Part shown: positions 30,045 through 38,993 of the stretch, piece by piece
How the letters are laid out: each line of letters opens with the position of its first letter
How positions within the stretch are numbered: position 1 is the first letter of the stretch
DNA from: Enterocloster asparagiformis
GTDB lineage: Bacteria; Bacillota; Clostridia; Lachnospirales; Lachnospiraceae
Assembly: GCA_018380885.1 (NCBI GenBank)
Contig: JAGZSY010000018.1
Coordinates: 160,170-224,169, forward strand
DNA: 64,000 nt
Reading direction: 5' to 3'
Translations under genes and position numbers: made by a program
The notes under the pieces: generated by a model
Told to the model about the DNA's origin: nothing
Seen by the model: the letters and a program-made list of their open reading frames with translations, nothing else
Databases searched by the model: none

Positions 30045-30686
30045 ATGACAAAAGAGGAATTGGCAGAGGAGATTGTAAAACGGCTGAAAAAGGAGTACCC
30101 GGACGTGGGCTGTACCCTGGACTATGACCAGGCCTGGAAGCTGCTGGTCAGCGTGCGCCTGGCGGCCCAGTGCACGGACGCCCGGGTGAATGTGGTGGTG
30201 CAGGACCTGTACGCGAAATACCCGGACGTGGACGCGTTGGCGGACGCGCCGGTGGAGGAGATCGAGCGGATCGTGAAGCCCTGCGGCCTGGGGCGCAGCA
30301 AGGCGAAGGATATAAGCGGCTGCATGAAAATCCTGCGGGACAAGTACGACGGCAAGGTGCCGGATGATTTCGACGCCCTCCTGAAGCTTCCGGGGGTGGG
30401 GCGCAAGAGCGCCAATCTGATCATCGGGGACGTGTTCGGCAAGCCGGCTATTGTGACGGACACCCACTGTATCCGCCTGGTGAACCGCATGGGCCTGGTG
30501 GACGGGATCAAGGAGCCGAAGAAGGTGGAGATGGCCCTGTGGAAGCTGATTCCCGGCGAGGAGAGCAACGATTTTTGCCACCGCCTGGTGTTCCACGGCC
30601 GGGATGTGTGCACGGCGCGGACAAAACCCCACTGCCAGCGGTGCTGCCTTAAGGACGTCTGCGGAAGGATCGGCGTGGAGGAATAA
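30045..30686 (+). CDS. nth: Endonuclease III (DNA glycosylase/AP lyase)
   Basis: The 213-residue base-excision repair enzyme removes oxidised pyrimidines and cleaves the abasic site. The helix-hairpin-helix LPGVGRKSANLI (about 115-126) holds the catalytic lysine (GRKSA), and the catalytic aspartate is in VTDTHC (about 139). The C-terminal iron-sulfur site is C-x7-C-x2-C-x5-C, one residue longer in the first gap than in E. coli. Length matches the family. It is monocistronic, with its own promoter and terminator. Confidence 0.96.
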   Translation: MTKEELAEEIVKRLKKEYPDVGCTLDYDQAWKLLVSVRLAAQCTDARVNVVVQDLYAKYPDVDALADAPVEEIERIVKPCGLGRSKAKDISGCMKILRDKYDGKVPDDFDALLKLPGVGRKSANLIIGDVFGKPAIVTDTHCIRLVNRMGLVDGIKEPKKVEMALWKLIPGEESNDFCHRLVFHGRDVCTARTKPHCQRCCLKDVCGRIGVEE

Positions 30687-30711
30687 AATATTAAGAAGAA
30701 AGCTGAGAAAG

Positions 30712-30754
30712 GCAGGAAGGCCTGACGCCAAAGGAGCGTCCCTTCCTGCTTTTT
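30712..30754 (+). terminator. Terminator of nth
   Basis: GCAGGAAGG (30712-30720) pairs with CCTTCCTGC (30741-30749), followed by TTTTT. Confidence 0.88.
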
Positions 30755-30806
30755 GCTGCGCGCGCTCAAAAGGGCGGTCCCGACTCGGTGATAAAAAAAT
30801 ATTTTT

Positions 30807-30831
30807 TGTCAAGTGCAAAAATCACTTGACA
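30807..30831. promoter_or_regulatory. Perfect 9-bp inverted repeat over the -35 box
   Basis: TGTCAAGTG (30807-30815) and CACTTGACA (30823-30831) are perfectly complementary around a 7-base AT-rich centre. The right arm contains the TTGACA -35 hexamer of the hydrogenase promoter, which indicates an operator for a second regulator besides Fur. Confidence 0.65.
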
Positions 30832-30854
30832 AATATAATAATGATAATTATTAT
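30826..30854 (+). promoter_or_regulatory. Promoter of the hydrogenase-rubrerythrin gene
   Basis: TTGACA (30826-30831), exactly 17 bases, TATTAT (30849-30854): a near-consensus sigma-A promoter 57 bases before the ATG. Confidence 0.88.
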
Positions 30855-30855
30855 T
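30837..30855. promoter_or_regulatory. Fur box
   Basis: AATAATGATAATTATTATT matches the 19-bp Fur consensus GATAATGATAATCATTATC at 16 positions and covers the -10 box. Iron- or metal-dependent repression of the downstream gene is expected. Confidence 0.78.
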
Positions 30856-30910
30856 AATATTAAGAGAGCTGATCGAACCATACCAAAGACAAAGGAGAAG
30901 AGAAAACATT

Positions 30911-32980
30911 ATGAGCAAACATTTATCACCCGAGGTGCGGGTACCCATCGAGAGAGACAATGTGTCGATTTTCCGTGATGAGGACAAATGTATCAAATGC
31001 GGCCAGTGCCGGGATATGTGCCGGGACTACATCGGGGTTTTGGGCCATTACAGCCTGCGGGCCACCGGCGACCGGGCGGTATGCATCAACTGCGGCCAGT
31101 GCGCTAATGTCTGTCCTGTGGAGAGTATTTCCGAGGTGAAGGAGTACCGGCAGGTGGCGGAGGCCATAGACGACCCGGATAAGATCGTGATTATGTCCAC
31201 TTCCCCCTCCGTGCGCGCGGCCCTGGGCGAGGAGTTTGGCATGGGCAGCGCCTTTGTGCAGGGGAAAATGGTATCCCTGCTGCGCGCCCTGGGAGCCGAC
31301 TATGTGCTGGACACCAATTTCGCGGCTGATTTGACGATCATGGAGGAGGCCAGCGAGCTGATCGGGCGGGTGACCAAGGGCACCGGGCCCCTGCCGCAGT
31401 TTACCAGCTGCTGCCCGGCCTGGGTGAAGTTTGCGGAAATTTATTATCCCGATATGCTGGATCACATCTCCTCGGCCAAGAGCCCCATCGGCATGCAGGG
31501 GCCTACTATCAAGACATATTTTGCCAGGAAAATGGGCATTGATCCCAGGAAGATCGTGAACGTGGCGGTGACGCCCTGCACGGCGAAGAAGTATGAGATA
31601 CGCCGGGAGGAGATGAATGCCGCGGGCAAATACCTGGGCATTGAGGACATGCGGGACATGGACTATGTGATCACCACCCGCGAGCTGGCCCAGTGGGCCA
31701 GGGAGGCTGAGGTGGATTTTAAAACCCTGGAGGACGGCAGCTATGACCGACTGATGGGGGAGGGCTCCGGCGCGGGCGTGATTTTCGGCAACACCGGCGG
31801 CGTGATGGAGGCCGCGCTGCGCACTGCCTACGAGTATATAACCGGGGAGAAAGCGCCACAGACGCTCTACGAGCTGGAGCCTGTCCGCGGCCTGGAGGCG
31901 GTGAGGGAGGCCAGCCTGCAGGTGGGGGATCTGACCGTCAACGTGGCCGTAATCTTCGGCACAGCCAACGTGCGCGGCTTTATCCAACGCATGAAGGAGA
32001 GTCAAAAGCAGTACCACTTCGTGGAGGTCATGACCTGCCCCGGAGGCTGCATCGGCGGAGGCGGGCAGCCCAAGGACAAGGAGTTTGAGGGCGACGGGCT
32101 GAGAGCCAGACGGATTGCCAGCCTGTACGGCCGCGACCGCTCCATGGCAGTGCGCCTCAGCCATGAGAATGAGGAGATCAAGGCTCTGTACCGGGAATTT
32201 TACGGGCAGCCCTTAAGCGAGCTGGCGGAGCAGATGCTGCACACCGGGTACGAGGACAAGAGCAGTTTGCTGGGCGATTCGTCCCTGGAGCGCGAGGCGC
32301 AGGGCGGCGGGGACGCTGACCTGGCGGGCGAAAACAGCGCTCAGGGCGTCCCTGCGGGCGGGAGCAGTGCGCCAGGCGTCCCTGCGGGCGAAAACAGCGC
32401 TCCGAACGCCCCTGCGGGCGGAAATAGCGTTCCCGGCGCGCGCCGGTTCGTCTGCCAAATCTGCGGCTATGTATACGAGGGTGACGGCGCGCCGGACCAG
32501 TGTCCTGTGTGCAAGGCGGGGCCGGATAAATTCACGGAGCAGAGAGCGTCCATGAGCTGGGCCGCGGAGCACGCGGTGGGCGTGGCCGCGGGCGCGCCGG
32601 AGGACATTCTTGCGGATCTCCGGGCCAATTTTTCAGGGGAGTGCTCTGAGGCTGGCATGTACCTGGCTATGAGCCGGGTGGCCTTCCGGGAAGGATATCC
32701 CGAGATCGGGCTGTACTGGGAACAGGCGGCCCATGAGGAGGCGGAGCACGCCGCCAAGTTCGCGGAGCTTCTGGGCGAGGTGGTGACGGATTCCACCAGG
32801 GAGAATCTGACGCTGCGCGTGGCGGCTGAGAACGGGGCCACTGCGGGCAAGGCGGACCTTGCCGCCAGGGCCAAGAAGCTGGGATTGGACGCCGTCCACG
32901 ACACGGTGCACGAGATGGCTAAGGATGAAGCCAGGCATGGAAAAGCATTTGAGGGACTGCTGAAACGGTATTTTGAATAA
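30911..32980 (+). CDS. [FeFe]-hydrogenase fused to rubredoxin and rubrerythrin
   Basis: This 689-residue redox fusion combines four parts. Two [4Fe-4S] ferredoxin motifs are at [11 protein letters not shown] (about 27) and [12 protein letters not shown] (about 58). The hydrogenase domain has the H-cluster motifs TSCCPAW (about 165), TPCTAKKYE (about 220) and [14 protein letters not shown] (about 374). Thr instead of Met in the second motif recalls group B enzymes. A four-unit Ala/Gly/Pro linker (about 470-510) leads to a rubredoxin-like domain, CQICGY...CPVC (about 515-540). Last is a ferritin-like di-iron rubrerythrin domain with EEAEHAAKF and [10 protein letters not shown]. Electrons from hydrogenase/ferredoxin could reduce peroxide or oxygen at the di-iron site. 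The Fur box supports an iron/oxidative-stress role. Confidence 0.93.
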   Translation: MSKHLSPEVRVPIERDNVSIFRDEDKCIKCGQCRDMCRDYIGVLGHYSLRATGDRAVCINCGQCANVCPVESISEVKEYRQVAEAIDDPDKIVIMSTSPSVRAALGEEFGMGSAFVQGKMVSLLRALGADYVLDTNFAADLTIMEEASELIGRVTKGTGPLPQFTSCCPAWVKFAEIYYPDMLDHISSAKSPIGMQGPTIKTYFARKMGIDPRKIVNVAVTPCTAKKYEIRREEMNAAGKYLGIEDMRDMDYVITTRELAQWAREAEVDFKTLEDGSYDRLMGEGSGAGVIFGNTGGVMEAALRTAYEYITGEKAPQTLYELEPVRGLEAVREASLQVGDLTVNVAVIFGTANVRGFIQRMKESQKQYHFVEVMTCPGGCIGGGGQPKDKEFEGDGLRARRIASLYGRDRSMAVRLSHENEEIKALYREFYGQPLSELAEQMLHTGYEDKSSLLGDSSLEREAQGGGDADLAGENSAQGVPAGGSSAPGVPAGENSAPNAPAGGNSVPGARRFVCQICGYVYEGDGAPDQCPVCKAGPDKFTEQRASMSWAAEHAVGVAAGAPEDILADLRANFSGECSEAGMYLAMSRVAFREGYPEIGLYWEQAAHEEAEHAAKFAELLGEVVTDSTRENLTLRVAAENGATAGKADLAARAKKLGLDAVHDTVHEMAKDEARHGKAFEGLLKRYFE
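32329..32448 (+). repeat. In-frame 30-bp tandem repeats in the hydrogenase linker
   Basis: Four imperfect 30-base units encode ten-residue repeats of the type AGENSAPGVP between the hydrogenase and rubredoxin domains. They are probably a flexible tether, with length variable by repeat number. Confidence 0.75.
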
Positions 32981-33032
32981 AAATACCAATACATCCGGGA
33001 GGGTGTAATCTAAGCTTGCGGGCAAAATACCG

Positions 33033-33064
33033 GCGGGCTGCGTGAATATGCGCAGCCCGCCCTT
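33033..33064 (+). terminator. Terminator of the hydrogenase gene
   Basis: GCGGGCTGCG (33033-33042) pairs with CGCAGCCCGC (33051-33060) around an 8-base loop, followed by CCTTTT. Confidence 0.82.
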
Positions 33065-33094
33065 TTGCGTTCCCGCCGTAGCGCAGGGTACCGC

Positions 33095-33314
33095 ATCGGC
33101 CGCCACCGGGCAAAGCGCCGGCCACCACCAGGCACAGTGCCGGTCGCCACCAGGCACAGTGCCGGTCGCCACCAGGCCCAGCGCCGGCCACCACCAGGCA
33201 AAGCGCCGGTCGCCACCGGGCACAGTGCCGGTCGCCACCAGGCCTAGCGCCGGCCACCACCAGGCACAGCGCCGGCCTCCACCGGGCAAAGCGCCGGCCG
33301 CCGCCGGGCACAGA
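33095..33314. repeat. Ten-copy 22-bp tandem repeat (minisatellite)
   Basis: Ten consecutive 22-base units, of the type GCCGGTCGCCACCAGG followed by CACAGT, fill the gap between the hydrogenase terminator and the MBOAT promoter. Copies differ mainly at three to five positions, in recurring combinations. The unit is not a multiple of three, and GC-rich open frames in several directions are repeat artefacts. There are no spacers, so it is not a CRISPR array. Confidence 0.9.
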
Positions 33315-33381
33315 ATATTCCATAGCATAGTCCGCAGTACCGCCCACAGCACCGCCCGCTGGAAAAATTATCCCTATTTTC

Positions 33382-33411
33382 TTGCCGTTTCCCTCGTTTC
33401 CGTAGTATAAT
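33382..33411 (+). promoter_or_regulatory. Promoter of the O-acetylation operon
   Basis: TTGCCG (33382-33387), 18 bases, TATAAT (33406-33411), 57 bases before the GTG start of the MBOAT gene. Confidence 0.7.
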
Positions 33412-33467
33412 AAACCCCATACGAATGAAAAAGCTGCCGCAAGGCAGAAATCCCCGGAGGCCGCGAC

Positions 33468-34916
33468 GTGCTGTTTAATTCCTTATCCTACGCAATATTT
33501 CTCCCCATTGTATTCGCATTATACTGGCTGCTTCCCCACCGGCATCGCTGGTGGCTTCTTCTTGCAGCCAGCTACTATTTTTATATGAGCTGGAACGTGC
33601 GTTATGTGGTGTTGATCCTGTTTACCACCATCGTGTCCTACATAAGCGCCCTGTTGGTTGAGCGGACGCCCTCTGTGAGGCAGAAGCGGGCGATTCTCAC
33701 CGCCGCGCTGGTTTTGTGCCTGGGGGTGCTCTTCGTATTCAAATACTTTAATTTCGTCAGCCGGTCGATCAGCGATATCTGCCGGGCGGTCGCCATTCCC
33801 ATGCACCCCGTCACGCTGAAGCTGATGCTGCCGGTTGGCATTTCCTTCTACACCTTCCAGACCCTCAGCTATGTGATCGACGTGTACCGGGGCGAGATCA
33901 GGGCGGAGCGCCATTTCGGCGTTTACGCCACCTTTGTTTCCTTTTTCCCCCAGCTGGTGGCCGGCCCCATCGAGCGCAGCAAAAACCTGCTGCACCAGAT
34001 ACGGGAGGAGCACGTATTCGACTATGATCAGGCGGCCTACGGCATGAAGCTGATGACCTGGGGATTCTTTAAAAAGCTGGTGGTGGCGGACAACCTGGCC
34101 GTGTACGTGGACCGGATTTACAATCAGATTCATTTGTTCCAGGGACTTTCCCTGATGGTGGCCACCGTGTTCTTCGCCTTCCAGATTTACTGCGATTTTT
34201 CCGGCTACTCGGATATCGCCAGGGGCACGGCAAACCTCTTCGGGGTCAAGCTGATGACCAACTTTAAGAGTCCCTATTTTTCCACCTCCATCAAGGAGTT
34301 TTGGAGCCGATGGCACATTTCCCTGTCCACCTGGTTCCGGGATTACGTGTACATTCCCCTGGGCGGCAACCGGGTGAAAAAATCCAGGCATTACTTCAAT
34401 TTGGTGGCGACGTTTCTGGTCAGCGGCCTGTGGCACGGGGCCAACTGGACCTTTGTGATCTGGGGCGGAATCCACGGACTGTTGCAGGTGGGAGAGCAGG
34501 CGCTGGGGCTGGTGAAAAAGAAGCCGGAGGGTCCGGCGCGCCACGGCCTTAAATGGTGGCTGAACGTGATCGCCGTGTTTATCATCGTGTGTTTGGCCTG
34601 GGTGTTTTTCCGAGCCAATACCCTGGACGACGCGTTCTATCTTCTGACCCATATGTTTTACGGCATCGGCAATCCGCGCCTGTACGCGGTGCAGGCCTGC
34701 GTGGACATGAATATCTGGATCGGCAGGGCCGCGGTTCTGTCCCTCTACCTGGTGATCCTCATGGCCTACGACTACGCCTCCCTCAGGCGGGATGTGATCG
34801 CTTGGGTGGGAGGACGCCGTGCGGCGGTGCGCTACCTCTTTTATTTTGGGCTGGTGACCTTTATCATTTTTAACCGCTCCATCACGGAGTCGGCGTTTAT
34901 TTACTTCCAGTTCTGA
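33468..34916 (+). CDS. MBOAT-family membrane O-acyltransferase (AlgI/DltB type)
   Basis: This 482-residue protein has about ten membrane segments and the AlgI pattern: LFNSLSYAIFLPIVFALYWLLP at the N-terminus, FFPQLVAGPIER, then FWSRWHISLSTWFRDYVYIPLGGNR. The invariant catalytic His is in GLWHGANWTFVIWG (about 323). Such proteins pass acetyl groups across the membrane for O-acetylation of extracellular polysaccharides. GGAGG lies 7-8 bases before the GTG start. The SGNH-like partner follows 17 bases downstream, the usual two-component arrangement. The polysaccharide is unknown. Confidence 0.93.
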   Translation: MLFNSLSYAIFLPIVFALYWLLPHRHRWWLLLAASYYFYMSWNVRYVVLILFTTIVSYISALLVERTPSVRQKRAILTAALVLCLGVLFVFKYFNFVSRSISDICRAVAIPMHPVTLKLMLPVGISFYTFQTLSYVIDVYRGEIRAERHFGVYATFVSFFPQLVAGPIERSKNLLHQIREEHVFDYDQAAYGMKLMTWGFFKKLVVADNLAVYVDRIYNQIHLFQGLSLMVATVFFAFQIYCDFSGYSDIARGTANLFGVKLMTNFKSPYFSTSIKEFWSRWHISLSTWFRDYVYIPLGGNRVKKSRHYFNLVATFLVSGLWHGANWTFVIWGGIHGLLQVGEQALGLVKKKPEGPARHGLKWWLNVIAVFIIVCLAWVFFRANTLDDAFYLLTHMFYGIGNPRLYAVQACVDMNIWIGRAAVLSLYLVILMAYDYASLRRDVIAWVGGRRAAVRYLFYFGLVTFIIFNRSITESAFIYFQF

Positions 34917-34933
34917 TTTGGAGGATGCGAACG

Positions 34934-35941
34934 ATGAAACGATTTTTGATCAAACTTCTGCCGTTTATCATATGGATAGTCCTGCTCATGGTTGTGGTGC
35001 CGGTGGCCATTGACCCCTACAATGTATTTCACGTGGAGCACATCCGGGACAACGGCATCGAGCCCAACAAGAACTTTCTAAAAACCGAGTATGTGATCCG
35101 CCATCCGGACCGCTTCGACGCCTTCCTGTTCGGCTCGTCCCGGGTGTCCTCCATCCACACGGACCGCATCGAGGGCTACCGCTGCTACAATATGACCTAC
35201 TCCGAGGGGGTTCCCAGGGAGCACTTGGAGAATTTGCAGGTCATGCTGGAGCACGGGGTTCGCCCGAAAATGGTCCTGGTGGGCGTGGACAGCATCTCCT
35301 ACATGATCGATCCGGCCGTGCACCGGGACAACCGCCTGCGCTGCCCCTACCCCATGACGCGGGAGGAGAAAAAGGACTTTTATTTGCAGTACCTGGAGCC
35401 CATTATGGCGGTGGAGTCCCTAAAGACCACGTTCTTTGAGCCGCGGTTGGTGGCCTACGACCAGAAAATTTACGACGTGGGCTGGACCCTGGACTACGGC
35501 GTGGAGTCCCACACGGACTGGAGCCAGGCGGAGGCGGATTGGACGGTTCAGTACGAAAACCGGACGCCTCAGGCCCTGGATGAGATTCGGCAGCTCAAGG
35601 AGCTGTGCGATGCGGAAAATATTGAACTGGTAATTTTTACCAACCCCATGCACTGCCTGACCTACCGCAAAGCCGTGGAGAACGGCTACCGGGAGTTCCT
35701 TTCCGGTCTGGCCCAGGTGACGGATTTTTATAATTTCAGCGGAATCAACGACATTACCACGGACAACGACAACTATCTGGAGACCAGCCACTACAAGCCA
35801 CAGGTGGGGGATCTGATGCTGGACGTGATGTTTAAGGGGGAGAACGATGAGCGCCTGCTTAAGCAGGGCTTTGGCTGCTATGTAACCCGGGACAGCTGCG
35901 GGGAATTTTTGCAGCGGTATGTGGACGGGGACTGTAACTGA
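34934..35941 (+). CDS. AlgJ/DltD-like SGNH acetyltransferase partner
   Basis: The 335-residue product begins with a single membrane anchor (FLIKLLPFIIWIVLLMVVVPVAI) and a large extracellular domain. AFLFGSSRVSSI (about 65) carries a candidate SGNH nucleophile serine, and DNYLETSHYKPQVGDLML near the C-terminus supplies the D-x-x-H-like pair. The ATG at 34934 is chosen because GGAGG is 9 bases upstream; the ATG at 34925 abuts it. With the MBOAT protein it probably completes transfer of acetyl groups to a surface polysaccharide. Family assignment is by motif and context. Confidence 0.78.
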   Translation: MKRFLIKLLPFIIWIVLLMVVVPVAIDPYNVFHVEHIRDNGIEPNKNFLKTEYVIRHPDRFDAFLFGSSRVSSIHTDRIEGYRCYNMTYSEGVPREHLENLQVMLEHGVRPKMVLVGVDSISYMIDPAVHRDNRLRCPYPMTREEKKDFYLQYLEPIMAVESLKTTFFEPRLVAYDQKIYDVGWTLDYGVESHTDWSQAEADWTVQYENRTPQALDEIRQLKELCDAENIELVIFTNPMHCLTYRKAVENGYREFLSGLAQVTDFYNFSGINDITTDNDNYLETSHYKPQVGDLMLDVMFKGENDERLLKQGFGCYVTRDSCGEFLQRYVDGDCN

Positions 35942-35982
35942 AAATCAGAATTGTCAGGCTGGACGCCGCATATGATTTAGAG

Positions 35983-36026
35983 GCGGGCTGTCCCGGTGAG
36001 ATCGTCGCCGGGGCGGCCCGCTGTTT
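35983..36026 (+). terminator. Terminator of the O-acetylation operon
   Basis: GCGGGCTGTCCCGG (35983-35996) pairs, with two mismatches, with CCGGGGCGGCCCGC (36008-36021), followed by TGTTTG. Confidence 0.65.
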
Positions 36027-36109
36027 GATTAAATGCAATGGGCCGCCGCCGAACTGTCCGTATAGGGCGGACAGGTGGGAAAATTCACAATACCGTAATA
36101 AAAACTTTA

Positions 36110-36138
36110 TTGTTTCAGGGCAGGAAATGGGGTATTAT
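36110..36138 (+). promoter_or_regulatory. Promoter of the DUF5722-like gene
   Basis: TTGTTT (36110-36115), 17 bases, TATTAT (36133-36138), 38 bases before the start codon. Confidence 0.75.
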
Positions 36139-36175
36139 GTAAACGCTACTAGTTTTGAGATGCGGAGGTAAAAAT

Positions 36176-37894
36176 ATGAAAAAAACGTTTGGCGCTGCGT
36201 TGGGGCTGCTGCTTGCTGCTTCGATTTGCGGCGCGGGGACAGTGACCGCCTGGGCGGACACTGCGGACCAGACGGCTGCGGCTGAGGAGACCGCGGCTGA
36301 GGAGAAACCAGCGATACAGGTGAGCGCACAGATCAGCTCCTGCACGGTCACTTCTGATAAACAGAATATCCATATTACCGGGAGCAGCGGCGGTGACACG
36401 GCGGGCACGGACGGAAATATCTATATGTTTGAGCTCCAGCCCTATGAGAGCGGCATCGGGGACAGGCGGGACTACCTGTGGCAGACGGCGGTGGGCCAGG
36501 CCATAGATTTCACGCTGCCCGCCAACTGGAGCAGCAATACCCCGGACCGGCTCTACGACTCCTATGTGGCGGCGGTGTACGACGGCGAGCGGTTTGTGGA
36601 AGTCAGCGCGCCCCACTATGTGACCAACCCCGAGCTGGTCGCGGGCAACCAGAACCCCTTCAACGCGGCGCTGACCAAAAAGGGCCTGCGCATCCAGATC
36701 GATATGCTGGACGACGCCATGGACCTGGGTGTGAAGCACGCGGGCACGGACATCATGTTCCAGCAGATTCTTGGCGAGGGTATTGTGTACGAGTACGGCG
36801 GCAAGACCTACCATTTCAGCGCCCCGGTGATGGCGGAGTACGACCGCACCATCAGCGCGCTGTCCAACAAGGGCATCAGCGTGACCGCGGTGATCTTAAA
36901 CGGCTGGAGCGACAACACGCCGGACCTGATCTATCCCGGGGTGAAGAAAACGAGCAGCGCCTACCACTACATGTTTAACGTGGCGACGCCCGCCGGCTAC
37001 GAACAGACCAGGGCTATCGCCTCCTTCCTGGCGGAGCGCTACAACGGCTCAAACCCCAACTACGGCAAGGTATCCAACTGGGTGATCGGCAACGAGGTGA
37101 ACAACCAGAAGGACTGGAACTACATGGGGCCCATGGACTTAACCAACTATGTGCGGACCTACCAGAAGGCGTTTCGCGTGTTCTACACCGCCATCAAGAC
37201 GGCCAGCGCCAGCGACCGGGTGTACATTTCCCTGGACTACAACTGGAACAACGAGATCGATGGCAAACTGAAGTACGGCGGCAAGAACATTGTGGACTCC
37301 TTCAACTCCATCGCCAACGTGGAGGGGCAGTACGACTGGGGCCTGGCCTACCACCCCTACCCCTACCCCATGACGGAGCCGGAGTTCTGGGACGACGACC
37401 AGTCCGGGCTGGTGACCAATGATTTTAACTCGCCCATTATCAACTTTAAGAACCTGAACACCCTGACCGACTATTTCGCCCAGGAGACGCTGCGGACACC
37501 GGCGGGCCATGTGCGCCACATCATCCTGACCGAGCAGGGCTTCACGGCCAAGAGCCTGACCAGGGGCGACGTGCCTTACATCCAGGCCGCGGCCTTCGCC
37601 TACTCCTACTATCTGGTGGACAGCAACCCATATATCGACGCGTACCTGTTGAGCCGTCAGGTGGACGGACCGGCTGAGGTGGCGCTGGGGACGGCCCAGG
37701 GACTGTGGGAGTGCGATTTGAACCAGCCCAACCGGATCGTGGCGACCAAGCGGCGCAAGATATGGGAGGTGTTCAAGAACATCGACAAGAAGAACAGCAC
37801 CCTGGAGACGACGGAGTTCGCCAAGTCCATTATCGGGATCAACAAGTGGTCCGACGTGGTGCCCAATTTTAAGTGGAGAAGCCTGGAAAAATAA
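36176..37894 (+). CDS. Secreted DUF5722-like putative glycoside hydrolase
   Basis: The 572-residue protein starts at MKKTFGAALG after GCGGAGG and has a signal peptide ending near AWADT (about residue 31). An N-terminal beta domain (about 50-150) precedes a TIM-barrel-like region. NWVIGNEVNNQKDW (about 300-313) and HIILTEQGF (about 451) place two glutamates like the acid/base and nucleophile of clan GH-A glycosidases. I recognise the family as resembling DUF5722; the substrate is not established here. Next to O-acetylation genes, it may trim an exopolysaccharide. It has its own promoter and a shared terminator. Confidence 0.75.
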   Translation: MKKTFGAALGLLLAASICGAGTVTAWADTADQTAAAEETAAEEKPAIQVSAQISSCTVTSDKQNIHITGSSGGDTAGTDGNIYMFELQPYESGIGDRRDYLWQTAVGQAIDFTLPANWSSNTPDRLYDSYVAAVYDGERFVEVSAPHYVTNPELVAGNQNPFNAALTKKGLRIQIDMLDDAMDLGVKHAGTDIMFQQILGEGIVYEYGGKTYHFSAPVMAEYDRTISALSNKGISVTAVILNGWSDNTPDLIYPGVKKTSSAYHYMFNVATPAGYEQTRAIASFLAERYNGSNPNYGKVSNWVIGNEVNNQKDWNYMGPMDLTNYVRTYQKAFRVFYTAIKTASASDRVYISLDYNWNNEIDGKLKYGGKNIVDSFNSIANVEGQYDWGLAYHPYPYPMTEPEFWDDDQSGLVTNDFNSPIINFKNLNTLTDYFAQETLRTPAGHVRHIILTEQGFTAKSLTRGDVPYIQAAAFAYSYYLVDSNPYIDAYLLSRQVDGPAEVALGTAQGLWECDLNQPNRIVATKRRKIWEVFKNIDKKNSTLETTEFAKSIIGINKWSDVVPNFKWRSLEK

Positions 37895-37959
37895 GGCTTT
37901 TATTCCCTGAGGGGCGGACGGCGGAAGTGAATTTTCAAACATATCCCGGAAACGAGAGG

Positions 37960-38009
37960 ACAGCCGGCCCGCATATGCCATGAGAGCGTATGCGGGGCCG
38001 GCTGTTTTG
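37960..38009. terminator. Bidirectional terminator between convergent genes
   Basis: ACAGCCGGCCCGCATA (37960-37975) pairs with TATGCGGGGCCGGCTGT (37989-38005, one bulge), followed by TTTTGA on the plus strand. Confidence 0.8.
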
Positions 38010-38073
38010 ACGCGCGGGGCGGGGAATGTATGGGGCGGGGAATGTCCGGGGCGGGAAATGCACCTGGCTGCGG

Positions 38074-38829
38074 TCAGTCGGAAAACAGCTTGTCCAACAG
38101 GACCTGCCGGCTGTTGATAAACATTTCCATCACCTGGTACACCTCCGTCTCCTCGTAGGCCACGGGATGGATGTCGCCGTCGTCGAAGCACAGAATCTGC
38201 GCCCCGGGCAGCCCCAGGAGGATGGGGGAGTGGGTGGCGATGATGAACTGGGAGCGCTCCCTGGCCAGGCGGCCGATCATCAGCAGGGCGGTGAGCTGGC
38301 GCTGGGGCGAGAGGGCGGCCTCTGGCTCGTCCAGTATGAAGAGACTGCGGCCGTGAAAGCGGTTCTGCATCAGAGCCAGAAAGCTCTCGCCGTGGGATTG
38401 GCAGTGGAGGGAGCGCCCGCCGTAATAGTCCAGGTAATTTACACGCCCGATGCTCTCGGCCGCGTAGTCGTCCACCTGGCTGGCCACGTTGTAAAAGCTC
38501 TCGGCCCGCAGAAAAAAGCCGTCCTGAGGCTTCCTCACGCCTTTTCGCAGGCGCAGGGCCGAGCTGAAATCCGAGTGGGTGTCCCGGGTGGAAAACAGAA
38601 AGTTTTTTGTTCCTCCCTCCGGATTGAACCCGTAGGCCACGGCCACGGCTTCCAGAAGCGTGGACTTGCCGGAACCGTTTTCGCCGGTGAAAAAGGTGAC
38701 GGGGCAGGAAAAGTCCAAATCCTCCAAGTCCCGCAGAGCTGGAATATTTTGGATGTAGGAGCCGGCCGGGATGCGGTCGCGCAGGACCTGAAAGCCGGTG
38801 ATATAGTTGGTCTGGGAGAGGGAATCCAT
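38074..38829 (-). CDS. AAA family (ABC-like) ATPase, predicted AAA_21/RecF-type
   Basis: Starting at MDSLSQTNY after AGGAGGCCCGCC, the 251-residue ATPase has Walker A GENGSGKST (about 50) and Walker B LFILDEPEAALSP (about 166) with the Asp-Glu-Pro and D-loop-like Ala-Leu. An H-loop-type FIIATHSPILL follows near 195. This is the SMC/ABC-like single-subunit ATPase family with unknown targets, often called AAA family ATPase. It is monocistronic and divergent from the SorC regulator, with no nuclease partner, so an OLD-type defence role is not supported. A housekeeping role is as likely. Confidence 0.85.
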   Translation of the reverse strand: MDSLSQTNYITGFQVLRDRIPAGSYIQNIPALRDLEDLDFSCPVTFFTGENGSGKSTLLEAVAVAYGFNPEGGTKNFLFSTRDTHSDFSSALRLRKGVRKPQDGFFLRAESFYNVASQVDDYAAESIGRVNYLDYYGGRSLHCQSHGESFLALMQNRFHGRSLFILDEPEAALSPQRQLTALLMIGRLARERSQFIIATHSPILLGLPGAQILCFDDGDIHPVAYEETEVYQVMEMFINSRQVLLDKLFSD

Positions 38830-38927
38830 GGGCGGGCCTCCTGATTCTAAGGTGATATGGGACAGTATAGCGACAGTATAGCGCATCCGCCGGGCGTTGG
38901 CAAGGGTCAGGCCCGGCCATTCGCCGC

Positions 38928-38956
38928 TTGTTTTTGCGCCCCGTATGGGGTATGAT
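38928..38956 (+). promoter_or_regulatory. Promoter of the SorC-family gene
   Basis: TTGTTT (38928-38933), 17 bases, TATGAT (38951-38956), 38 bases before the chosen start. Confidence 0.65.
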
Positions 38957-38993
38957 GTACATAATAAAAACAGGGAGAGCAGACAGATACCAA

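Noticed and set aside
33095..33314. CRISPR array
   Set aside because: Units are directly adjacent with no unique spacers, and no cas genes are in the window.
33042..33410. Overlapping open frames on both strands in the 22-bp repeat region
   Set aside because: They are caused by the tandem repeat, whose unit is not a multiple of three; the products are repetitive and lack ribosome-binding sites.
38074..38829. OLD-family or retron-type defence ATPase
   Set aside because: There is no TOPRIM or nuclease domain and no partner gene, so only a general AAA ATPase call is justified.
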